Shown here one piece after another: positions 1 through 7,061 of a DNA stretch of 38,437 nt. Source of the stretch: Acetobacteraceae bacterium. Lineage in GTDB: Bacteria; Pseudomonadota; Alphaproteobacteria; Acetobacterales; Acetobacteraceae. The stretch is taken from positions 1 to 38,437 of the forward strand of contig JADLHF010000174.1 of assembly GCA_020848935.1 (NCBI GenBank). Direction: 5' to 3'. Made by a program: the position numbers and the translations under genes. The notes beneath the pieces were generated by a model that saw only the letters and a list, made by a program, of their open reading frames with translations, did not search any database and was not told the DNA's origin. Every line of letters begins with the position of its first letter. Within the stretch, counting starts at the first letter, position 1.

Positions 1-1
1 C

Positions 2-73
2 GACGCAGCGCTGGCACGCGCCCTGCGCGGGGCGCTTGCGGGAACGTTACCGGAATTTATACCGGCTTCGTGA
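2..73 (+). CDS. 3' end of an unidentified gene
   Basis: An open frame enters from the left edge and ends at TGA (71-73). It encodes about 23 C-terminal residues rich in Ala, Arg and Leu, ending PEFIPAS. GC-rich third positions fit coding DNA, but the stretch is too short to assign a family. The chloride channel gene begins about 30 bases later on the same strand, so the two may be cotranscribed. Confidence 0.4.
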   Translation, partial: DAALARALRGALAGTLPEFIPAS

Positions 74-106
74 AATAGACGGTTGTCCGGGCCGCCTGTG
101 CGGCCC

Positions 107-2101
107 ATGAATGGGGACGAAACGGTTCCGTGGCCGACATGGTCGCTGCCGTGCGTGGGCGAAGGTCTGGTGGGTTTGCGGATTGCCGAATGGCCAGGTG
201 CCGGCCTGATTGGCCGGCCGATTGCCTGGGGAAGGCGCAACGTCGGGCGACATCTGTCGCGCCGGCGCGTTCTGCGTTTGCTGCGCCAACACCCTGCCGC
301 GCCCGTCAGTGAGGCGCCGCCGCGCCTGCGCCGCGGCATCCGGTTCTGGATAGGCCACGCCCCGGCAACGCTGCGCGCCCTGGTGCGCGCCGATGAGATG
401 TGGCTGGCGGTGCTGGCGGCGGTGGTCGGCGCGGTCGCCGGGCTCTGCGTGATCGGCATGAGCGCGACCACGCAGTGGATGCACCAGTTGCTGTTCGGCA
501 TCGGCCCGCTGGATCGTCTGTCGTCGCAGGTGGAGATCGGCATCGCGGTGGCATTGCTGGTCCCGACCCTCGGCGGGCTTGCCATGGGGCTGTCCGGGCT
601 GGCGCTTGCGCGATGGTGGCCGCACCGCGCCATCGATGCCATCGAGGCGAATGCGTTGCATGGCGGGCGCATGTCGCTGAACGCCAGCGTGGTCGTGGTG
701 CTCCAGACCATGCTGTCCAACGGGGTGGGCGCCTCGGTGGGGCTGGAGGCCGGCTATACCCAGATCGGTGCGGCCCTGGCGTCGCGTGTGGGGCGCAGCT
801 TCCGGTTGCGGCGCAACGATTTGCGCCTGCTGGTTGGCTGCGGCGCGGCCGCCGCCATCGCGTCGGCCTTCAACGCGCCACTGGCCGGCGCCTTCTATGC
901 CTTCGAGCTGGTGATCGGCACCTATACCCTGGCCTCCCTGGCGCCGGTGATCATCGCCTCGATCGTCGCGGTATCCTTGACGCGGGCGCTGATACCGCAC
1001 GAATTCGTCTTCGATCTGCGACTGCCCTTGGCCATCGACCCGGCGAATTACGCGCCCATCCTGCTCCTGGGGGTGGTTTGCGCCCTGGCCGGCATTGCCA
1101 TCATGCGCGGTGTCACCCTGACCGAGGAGTTCTTCCGCCGCTCCCGGGTGCCGGTGTGGCTGCGCCCGGCGATCGGCGGGCTCGCCGTCGGCATGCTGGC
1201 GTTGGTGACGCCCCAGGTGCTTTCGGCCGGCCACGGCGCGCTGCAGGTGGACATCGATGCGCCCTTCACCCTGGGCGCCCTGCTGATGCTCATCATGCTG
1301 AAGTCGGTGGCCTCGGCGATCTCGCTTGGCGCCGGCTTTCGCGGCGGATTGTTCTTCGCCTCGCTGTTCCTCGGCGCCCTGGTGGGCAAGGCGTTCGCCG
1401 CCGCCCTCGCCATGGCCACCGCGGTCTATGCCATGCCCAGCGTGGTGGCCGCCCTGGTGGGGATGAGCGCCCTGGCGGTGGCCGTTGTCGGCGGGCCGCT
1501 GACCATGGCCTTCCTGGCGCTGGAGACCACCGGGAGCCTGCCGCTGACGGTGGCGGTGCTGGCGGCCTCGGTGGTGTCCTCGCTGACCGTGCGCCGCACC
1601 TTCGGCTACTCTTTCGCCACCTGGCGATTCCATTTGCGCGGCGAGGCGATCCGCAGCGCGGTGGATATCGGCTGGATGCGCAACCTCACCGTCGGGCGCA
1701 TGATGCGCCGCGAGGCCCGCACCGTGCGCAGCGACACCCAGCTGGCCAGTTTCCGCCGCGATTATCCGCTCGGCGTCGCCGACCGCGTGGTGGTGGTGGA
1801 CAATGCCAGCAAGTATGCCGGCATCGCCCTGGTGGCCGAGGCGCATACCCAGGCCGACCGCGCCCCGGAGAAGGGCACCGGCACCATCGCCGATCTGCTG
1901 CACAACGCCGACGACATGCTCACGCCGCAGATGACCATCAAGGAGGCGGTCGCGCTGTTCGAAACCGCCGAGGCCGACGCGCTGGCGGTGGTCGACGGCA
2001 CCGAGAGCCGCCGCGTCATCGGCCTGCTGACCGAGCAGCATGCGCTGCGCCGCTACAGCGAGGAGCTGGAGCAGCGTCGCCGGGAATTGTCCGGCGAGTA
2101 G
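107..2101 (+). CDS. ClC-family chloride channel/transporter with C-terminal CBS pair
   Basis: Predicted inner-membrane ClC protein of 664 residues that moves chloride or a related anion. About ten hydrophobic segments fill residues 95-500. The gating-glutamate segment is visible as GLEAGYTQ near residue 211, with Glu at the position of the GxEGP motif. The later pore segment GFRGGLFFASL near residue 409 corresponds to GGIFAP. The first selectivity motif (GSGIP) is not recognisable, so the pore is divergent. Residues 525-664 form two CBS-like repeats, which in this family bind adenine nucleotides and regulate gating. I chose ATG 107. A TTG at 83 would add eight residues, and neither has a convincing ribosome-binding site. 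The first 80 residues are basic and probably cytoplasmic. The AhpD-like gene follows after 21 bases. Confidence 0.88.
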   Translation: MNGDETVPWPTWSLPCVGEGLVGLRIAEWPGAGLIGRPIAWGRRNVGRHLSRRRVLRLLRQHPAAPVSEAPPRLRRGIRFWIGHAPATLRALVRADEMWLAVLAAVVGAVAGLCVIGMSATTQWMHQLLFGIGPLDRLSSQVEIGIAVALLVPTLGGLAMGLSGLALARWWPHRAIDAIEANALHGGRMSLNASVVVVLQTMLSNGVGASVGLEAGYTQIGAALASRVGRSFRLRRNDLRLLVGCGAAAAIASAFNAPLAGAFYAFELVIGTYTLASLAPVIIASIVAVSLTRALIPHEFVFDLRLPLAIDPANYAPILLLGVVCALAGIAIMRGVTLTEEFFRRSRVPVWLRPAIGGLAVGMLALVTPQVLSAGHGALQVDIDAPFTLGALLMLIMLKSVASAISLGAGFRGGLFFASLFLGALVGKAFAAALAMATAVYAMPSVVAALVGMSALAVAVVGGPLTMAFLALETTGSLPLTVAVLAASVVSSLTVRRTFGYSFATWRFHLRGEAIRSAVDIGWMRNLTVGRMMRREARTVRSDTQLASFRRDYPLGVADRVVVVDNASKYAGIALVAEAHTQADRAPEKGTGTIADLLHNADDMLTPQMTIKEAVALFETAEADALAVVDGTESRRVIGLLTEQHALRRYSEELEQRRRELSGE

Positions 2102-2122
2102 TCACCCAGGCAGGAGAGCACC

Positions 2123-2518
2123 ATGGTCAAGCTGGTCGAATACGACGACGCATCGCCCGAGGTGCGCGCGGTCTACGAGGACATCGCCCGCACCCGCGGC
2201 ATCGATCCCCGCGATGTCAACAACGCCTGGAAAGCCCAGGCCATCCACCCCAAGAACATGGCGCGTTTCTGGGAGCGCGCCAAGACCATCATGGCCCCTG
2301 GGGCGCTTGATCACGTCACCAAGGAACTGATCTACCTCGCCGTCTCGATCAGCCAGCAATGCGAGTACTGCATTGCCTCGCACACCCACCAGGCCCGCAA
2401 GAAGGGCGCCAGCGAGGCCCAGCTCGCTGAGATGTTCGCAATTGTCGGCCTCGCCGTCGAGGGCAATCGCATGGCCAGCGCCTATCGCATTCCCGTCGAT
2501 CCGATGTTCGACGAATAG
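2123..2518 (+). CDS. AhpD-like / carboxymuconolactone decarboxylase family protein
   Basis: Cytoplasmic 131-residue protein of the AhpD/CMD fold. The diagnostic redox motif CEYCIASH (near residues 81-88) carries the CxxC pair and the following His of the proton-relay centre. In AhpD relatives this supports peroxide reduction or thiol-disulfide exchange. The substrate here is unknown, since many such single-domain proteins are annotated only as peroxidase-related. The start at ATG 2123 is supported by an AGGAGAG ribosome-binding site six bases upstream. It lies 21 bases after the ClC gene on the same strand, so cotranscription is likely. It faces the molybdopterin reductase gene tail to tail, with seven bases between the stop codons. 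Confidence 0.85.
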   Translation: MVKLVEYDDASPEVRAVYEDIARTRGIDPRDVNNAWKAQAIHPKNMARFWERAKTIMAPGALDHVTKELIYLAVSISQQCEYCIASHTHQARKKGASEAQLAEMFAIVGLAVEGNRMASAYRIPVDPMFDE

Positions 2519-2525
2519 CGCCGGC

Positions 2526-4826
2526 CTACGGCTCCTCGATCGCCGGCGGCAGGTGCACGGTGATCGGCGGCAGCACGCCCGTGAACCGCTCGATCTCCAC
2601 CAGGCAGGACTGCGCCGACGGCCCCTGGCCCAGCTTCGACGTGCCGGCGTCGCGCGTCAGCACGTTCGGGTTGCCGTGCACGCACAGGCTGCCGGGCACG
2701 CCGGGCTGCAGCGGGTCGAACCACGCCCCGGTGGGCAGCACCGCCACGCCGGCCAGCAGGTTGTCGGTCAGCACCGCACCGGCCAGGCAGGCGCCGCGCG
2801 CGTTGAACACCCGCACCACGTCGCCGGCGGCGATGCCGCGGGCGGCGGCATCGGCGGGGTGGATCAGGATCGCCTCCCGCCCCTGCACCTTCGATGCCTT
2901 GGACAGCGGCGCCATGTCCATCTGGCTGTGCAGCCGGGTCGCGGGCTGGACGCTCAGCAGGTGCAGCTGGCCCGGCCGGGCGGTGCCGAGATACTCCACC
3001 GGCGGGCGCCAGACCGGATGGCCCGGGCAATCGTCGTAGCCGAAGCCCGCGATCCCGGCCGAGAACAGCTCGATCCGCCCGGATGGCGTGTTGAGCGGCC
3101 TTGCGGCGGGATCGGCGCGGAAGGCGCTGAATGCCACCATGGGGTGATCGGGCTCCGGCACTTCCACCAGGCCCTGGTCCCAGAAGGTGTCGAAATCCGG
3201 CAGCGTCACGTCCAGCCGGGCATAGCCGGCCTGGGCCTGGCCGTACATCGCCCGCAGCCAGGCATCGACGTTGCGCTGCTGGGTGAAGCGGGGCCGCACG
3301 CCCAGGGCGTCGGCGATATCGGCCATGTAGTCGAACTCGTCGCGCGCCTGGCCCTGTGCCGGGACCAGGCGCTTCATCGCCAGGATGTGGCGGTCCAGCG
3401 AGCCGGAGCCGATATCGTCGCGCTCCATCGTGGTGGTGGCCGGCAGCACGATGTCGGCGTGGCGGGCGGCCGGGGTCCACCAGGGCTCGCTGACGATGAT
3501 CGTCTCCGGCTTCGCCCAGGCGCGCAGCAGGCGGTTGAGGTCCTGGTGATGGTGGAACGGATTGCCGCCGGCCCACCACACCAGCCGCGTGTCGGGATAG
3601 GTGATCCGGGTGCCGTTCCAGTCCACCACGTCGCCCGGGCGTTCCAGCATGTCGGTGATGCGGGCCACCGGGATGACGGACCGGGCGGGGTTGGGCAGCG
3701 CCGGCAGGGTCACCGAGGGGCCCATCACCCGCGCGCCGCCCATGCCGTTCTCGCTGCCCAGGCCGAAGGTGAAGCCCTGGCCCGGCAGGCCCACCCGGCC
3801 GAGCATCGACGCCAGGGCGGCCAGCATCCAGTACGGCTGCTCGCCGGCCTCGGCCCGTTGCAGCGACCACGCCGCCGTCAGCATGTGCGGCTGCGCGGCG
3901 AGGTCGTGGGCCAGCGCCACGATATCGGCGGCCGGCAGGCCGGTTTCCGCCGCCGCCCAGTCCGGCGTCTTGGCGATCCCGTCCGCCGCGCCGGTGATGT
4001 AGGCGCGCAGCGGCTGGTAGCCGACGGTGCAGCGGGCGAGGAAGTCGTGGTCCACCCGGTCCCCGGCAATCAGCACATGGGCCAGGGCCAGCATCAGCGC
4101 GGTGTCGGTGCCGGGCCGGATCGGCCACCATTGGCAGGCGACATCGGGGGGAATGTCGGCGCGCAACGGCGAGATGTTGACGATGCGCAGCCCGGCCGCC
4201 GCGGCGCGGCGCAGCCACACCCCCATCTCATGGCGCGCGCCGCCGCCGGCATTGACCTGGCCGTTGCGCAGGGTGATGCCGCCGAAGCAGACCAGGATCC
4301 TGGCGTGTTGCACGATGTCGCGCCACGCCACCACCGGGCGATCGACGATCTCCATGCCGCCGACGACATGCGGCATCAGCGTCATGCCCGCGGCGTAGGA
4401 ATAGTTGGTGACCTGCCCGGTATAGCCGCCCGCCGCTGCCAGCAGCCGGTGCAACTGGCTCGGCGCGTGATGGAACCGCCCTGCCGAGGCCCAGCCATAG
4501 GAGCCGCCGAAGATGCTGGCGGGGCCGTGGGCGTCGCGCACCCGTGCCACCTCGCCGGCCACCAGGCTTGCCGCCGCGTCCCACGACACCGGCACGAACG
4601 CCTCGCCGCCCCGTGGGGTGCCGCCACCGCGGTCGCCGCGCAGCCAGCCCTTGCGGATATGGGGACGGTCGATCCGGATGGGGGAGTGCAGCGCGTCGGC
4701 CATGCCCTGCAGGATCGCCGGCGGCGCCGGGTCGGCCGGCGGCGGCACCACGCGCAGCAGCCGGCCATCCTTCACGATGCCGGTGAAGGCGCCCCAATGC
4801 GCCGCATGGTGAAGCTGTTGGGTCAT
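2526..4826 (-). CDS. molybdopterin oxidoreductase, biotin/TMAO sulfoxide reductase (BisC) type
   Basis: Enzyme of 766 residues in the DMSO reductase superfamily. The N-terminus (HHAAHWGAF) matches the opening of BisC/TorA/DorA proteins. There is no N-terminal Fe-S cysteine cluster. The Mo-ligand region reads NYSYAAG, with a Ser (residue 143) where this class has its metal ligand. The C-terminal dinucleotide-binding domain contains the HSQMD and PTGAWFDP segments typical of the subfamily. No Tat signal is present, pointing to a cytoplasmic BisC-like enzyme (biotin or methionine sulfoxide reduction) rather than the periplasmic TMAO enzyme. The preferred start is ATG 4826, because the 30 codons upstream look non-coding. 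It diverges from the aminotransferase gene, leaving about 100 bases for two promoters. The exact substrate is inferred. Confidence 0.88.
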   Translation of the reverse strand: MTQQLHHAAHWGAFTGIVKDGRLLRVVPPPADPAPPAILQGMADALHSPIRIDRPHIRKGWLRGDRGGGTPRGGEAFVPVSWDAAASLVAGEVARVRDAHGPASIFGGSYGWASAGRFHHAPSQLHRLLAAAGGYTGQVTNYSYAAGMTLMPHVVGGMEIVDRPVVAWRDIVQHARILVCFGGITLRNGQVNAGGGARHEMGVWLRRAAAAGLRIVNISPLRADIPPDVACQWWPIRPGTDTALMLALAHVLIAGDRVDHDFLARCTVGYQPLRAYITGAADGIAKTPDWAAAETGLPAADIVALAHDLAAQPHMLTAAWSLQRAEAGEQPYWMLAALASMLGRVGLPGQGFTFGLGSENGMGGARVMGPSVTLPALPNPARSVIPVARITDMLERPGDVVDWNGTRITYPDTRLVWWAGGNPFHHHQDLNRLLRAWAKPETIIVSEPWWTPAARHADIVLPATTTMERDDIGSGSLDRHILAMKRLVPAQGQARDEFDYMADIADALGVRPRFTQQRNVDAWLRAMYGQAQAGYARLDVTLPDFDTFWDQGLVEVPEPDHPMVAFSAFRADPAARPLNTPSGRIELFSAGIAGFGYDDCPGHPVWRPPVEYLGTARPGQLHLLSVQPATRLHSQMDMAPLSKASKVQGREAILIHPADAAARGIAAGDVVRVFNARGACLAGAVLTDNLLAGVAVLPTGAWFDPLQPGVPGSLCVHGNPNVLTRDAGTSKLGQGPSAQSCLVEIERFTGVLPPITVHLPPAIEEP

Positions 4827-4927
4827 CGCCGGAATCCGCTGCCTTGGGCTGCCGTCAGATGGCCCATGGTTCCCCTGGGCGCAAGTACGTCCTAATGTTC
4901 GGGAACCGCCAACCAAGGAGCCCCGAC

Positions 4928-6331
4928 ATGAATCCGCCGCCGCGCGCCAATTCCGCCGCAGCCCGCGACATCGCCAACGTGCTGCATCCCAATACCGACC
5001 TGAAGATGCACCTGGAGACCGGGCCGGTCGTGATCACCCATGGCGAAGGGGTGCGGGTTTTCGACGACACCGGCAAGAGCTACATCGAGGCGGTGGCCGG
5101 GCTGTGGTGCGCCTCGCTCGGCTTCACCAACGAGCGGCTGGTGGAGGCGGCGGCGGCACAGATGCGCAAGCTGCCGTACTATCACGGCTTCACCAGCAAG
5201 TCGCACGGCCCGATGATCGACCTGGCCGAGATGCTGATCGAGCGGGCGCCGGTGAAGATGAGCAAGGTGTTCTTCGCCAATTCCGGCTCCGAGGCCAATG
5301 ACAGCGCCATCAAGATGGTGTGGTACTTCAACAACGCCGTCGGCCGGCCGGAGAAGAAGAAGATCATCGGCCGCATCAAGGGCTATCACGGCATCACCCT
5401 GGCGGCGGCCTCGCTGACCGGGCTGGCCACCAACCATCGCAGCTTCGACGTGCCACTGGATCGCTTCATCCACACGATGACGCCGCATTTCTACCATGGC
5501 GGCGTGGCCGGCGAGACCGAGGAGGAATTCGCCACGCGCTGCGCCGACGAGCTGGAGCAGCTGATCCTCAAGGAAGGGCCGGACACCGTGGCCGCCATGT
5601 GGGCGGAGCCGATCATGGGCGCCGGCGGCGTGATCGTGCCGCCGAAAGGCTATTTCGAGAAGATCCAAGCGGTGCTGACGAAATACGACGTGCTGCTGGT
5701 GGCCGACGAGGTGATCACCGGGTTCTGGCGCACCGGCAACTACTGGGGCGCCGGCACGCTGAACATCAAGCCGGATATCCTTACCTGTGCCAAGGCGCTG
5801 TCGTCCTCCTACCTGCCGATCTCGGCGGTGATGGTCAATGACCGCATCTTCCGCGCGCTGGCCGACGAGAGCCACAAGATCGGCACTTTCGGCCATGGCT
5901 ATACCTATTCCGGCCATCCCGTGCCGGCGGCGGTGGCGGTGGAGACGCTGAAGATCTACGACGAGATGCAGATCGGCGAGCACGTCCGCGCGGTCGGCGC
6001 GGTGATGCAGGACGGGCTGCGCCGCCGCTTCGCCGACCACCCGCTGGTGGGCGAAGTGCGCGGCGTCGGGCTGATCGCCGCGGTGGAACTGGTCGCCGAC
6101 AAGGCGACGCACGCCAACTTCGACGCCGGGCTGAAGATCGGCGCGCGCGCGGCCAAGCTGTGCGAGGCCCATGGCGTGATCAGCCGTGGCCTGCCGGGCG
6201 ATGGGCTGGCGTTCAGCCCGCCGCTGATCATCACCGAGGCCGATGTGCGCGACATGATCGAGCGGACCGGGCGGGCGGTGGATGAACTGGCGGTGCAACT
6301 GCGGCGCGAGCAGATCGTCGCGGTGAGCTGA
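4928..6331 (+). CDS. class III (omega) aminotransferase, PLP-dependent
   Basis: Fold-type I, class III aminotransferase of 467 residues. Visible landmarks are the PLP phosphate-binding NSGSEAND (near residue 120), the cofactor Asp in VADEVITGFWRTG (near 260) and the Schiff-base Lys in CAKALSSSYLP (Lys about 289). Overall it resembles putrescine-, beta-alanine- or taurine-pyruvate aminotransferases, which pass an amino group from an omega-amino donor to pyruvate. The sequence alone does not fix the donor. ATG 4928 has an AAGGAG ribosome-binding site eight bases upstream; the open frame extends further 5' into the divergent promoter region but without support. Downstream lies a GC-rich double hairpin (6353-6397). 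An ABC transporter of polyamine type lies about 18 kb away, so no operon link is claimed. Confidence 0.9.
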   Translation: MNPPPRANSAAARDIANVLHPNTDLKMHLETGPVVITHGEGVRVFDDTGKSYIEAVAGLWCASLGFTNERLVEAAAAQMRKLPYYHGFTSKSHGPMIDLAEMLIERAPVKMSKVFFANSGSEANDSAIKMVWYFNNAVGRPEKKKIIGRIKGYHGITLAAASLTGLATNHRSFDVPLDRFIHTMTPHFYHGGVAGETEEEFATRCADELEQLILKEGPDTVAAMWAEPIMGAGGVIVPPKGYFEKIQAVLTKYDVLLVADEVITGFWRTGNYWGAGTLNIKPDILTCAKALSSSYLPISAVMVNDRIFRALADESHKIGTFGHGYTYSGHPVPAAVAVETLKIYDEMQIGEHVRAVGAVMQDGLRRRFADHPLVGEVRGVGLIAAVELVADKATHANFDAGLKIGARAAKLCEAHGVISRGLPGDGLAFSPPLIITEADVRDMIERTGRAVDELAVQLRREQIVAVS

Positions 6332-6352
6332 CAGCAAGGGGTGGGGAGAAGG

Positions 6353-6397
6353 CGAGGGGCGCTGCCCCTCGACCCCGCTGGGGCCAGGGGGCCCCAG
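6353..6397. repeat. GC-rich double-hairpin intergenic repeat
   Basis: Two adjacent perfect stems lie 21 bases after the aminotransferase stop. CGAGGGGC pairs with GCCCCTCG (6353-6360 with 6364-6371, loop GCT). CTGGGGCC pairs with GGCCCCAG (6378-6385 with 6390-6397, loop AGGG). From memory, near-identical elements are scattered between genes in Acetobacteraceae and related Rhodospirillales. Here it could end or stabilise the aminotransferase transcript, although no T-run follows. Confidence 0.75.
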
Positions 6398-6733
6398 ACC
6401 CCGATTGCCGGTTAATGTTTTGAAATCGTAATGAAATCGGCATGGGTTTGCGGCCGCGTTCCGGGGGCCTGGGCGAATGGGTGGGGCGCGGGCGGGGTGT
6501 GTGCGGATGCGCGGGGTGCGGGAAGATGCGGGGCGCGCGGGGTGATCGGGCCGGTGCGGCAACGCGATTGCCTTGCGCTTCACCATGCCGACGCGCGGGC
6601 GGATTTCGGCCGGGTTGGAGTGGCGGGACCATTGGCGGGCGGCGCGCGGGATGCGGGCGCGGTGCGCACGCACGACGCGGTCGTGGATGCGGCGCTGATG
6701 GGGGCGGCGAGGCGAGGGGCACGGCGGCAGGGG

Positions 6734-6913
6734 AAGCTGGCCGGATTGCCAGAGCTGGACGAGCTGTTCCAGCCGGCCGAACAGCCGGGCGAGGCAGGCG
6801 ATGATCATGGCGTGCAGGGCCGCCGGCAGCCAGCCATGCGCGTCGTCCGCCGTGATGGCGGAGCGCATGCGGGCGATCTGATCTCGCAACGGGGTGGGTT
6901 GAATTAACATCAT
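6734..6913 (-). pseudogene. small hypothetical protein, N-terminal part; 3' end undefined
   Basis: From ATG 6913 the minus strand encodes about 60 residues that look genuinely protein-like. A helical, amphipathic stretch runs from LRDQIARMRSAI through DDAHGWLPAALHA and CLARLFGRLEQL, followed by an Arg/Pro-rich low-complexity tail. The frame stays open far into the aminotransferase gene, which cannot be real, so the 3' end is either decayed or ill-defined. I recall similar small proteins with a DDAHGWLPAALHA-like core in Acetobacteraceae; this is memory, not a search. A/T-rich sequence upstream (6905-6935) could hold a promoter, but I see no ribosome-binding site. It may be a gene remnant or a widespread intergenic element. 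Confidence 0.4.
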
Positions 6914-7011
6914 TTGGTATTTTATCTAACAGGCCACTCCGCTGCAACAGGAAATTTTGCCCGCGCTTGGTCGGCGAAACCGCCTCGCGGTCCGCCTTGC
7001 GGTTGAGCGAA

Positions 7012-7055
7012 TGGGTGAAGTTTTTTTGCTTCTTTTTGTTCACAAAAAGAAGAAC
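7012..7055 (-). terminator. A/T hairpin at the end of the ThDP-enzyme operon
   Basis: Perfect 11-base arms CTTCTTTTTGT and ACAAAAAGAAG (7029-7039 and 7042-7052) with a two-base loop lie just past the minus-strand stop at 7062. In the transcript the stem is followed by CAAAAAAACTTC. This oriented pattern recurs at gene ends throughout the window. Confidence 0.65.
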
Positions 7056-7061
7056 CCTTAC

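Noticed and set aside
47-2041. 664-codon open frame on the minus strand across the ClC gene
   Set aside because: It is the antisense shadow of a long GC-rich gene: composition is Gln/His/Arg/Gly-rich without domain structure, while the plus strand shows ClC and CBS motifs.
6431-6907. 158-codon plus-strand frame in the 6.4-7.0 kb gap
   Set aside because: Gly/Ala/Arg-rich composition without a ribosome-binding site, and it is the antisense of the better-looking small frame.
4892-6913. 673-codon minus-strand frame across the aminotransferase
   Set aside because: Only its first 60 codons look like protein; the rest is the mirror of the aminotransferase. The first part is kept as a separate small remnant.
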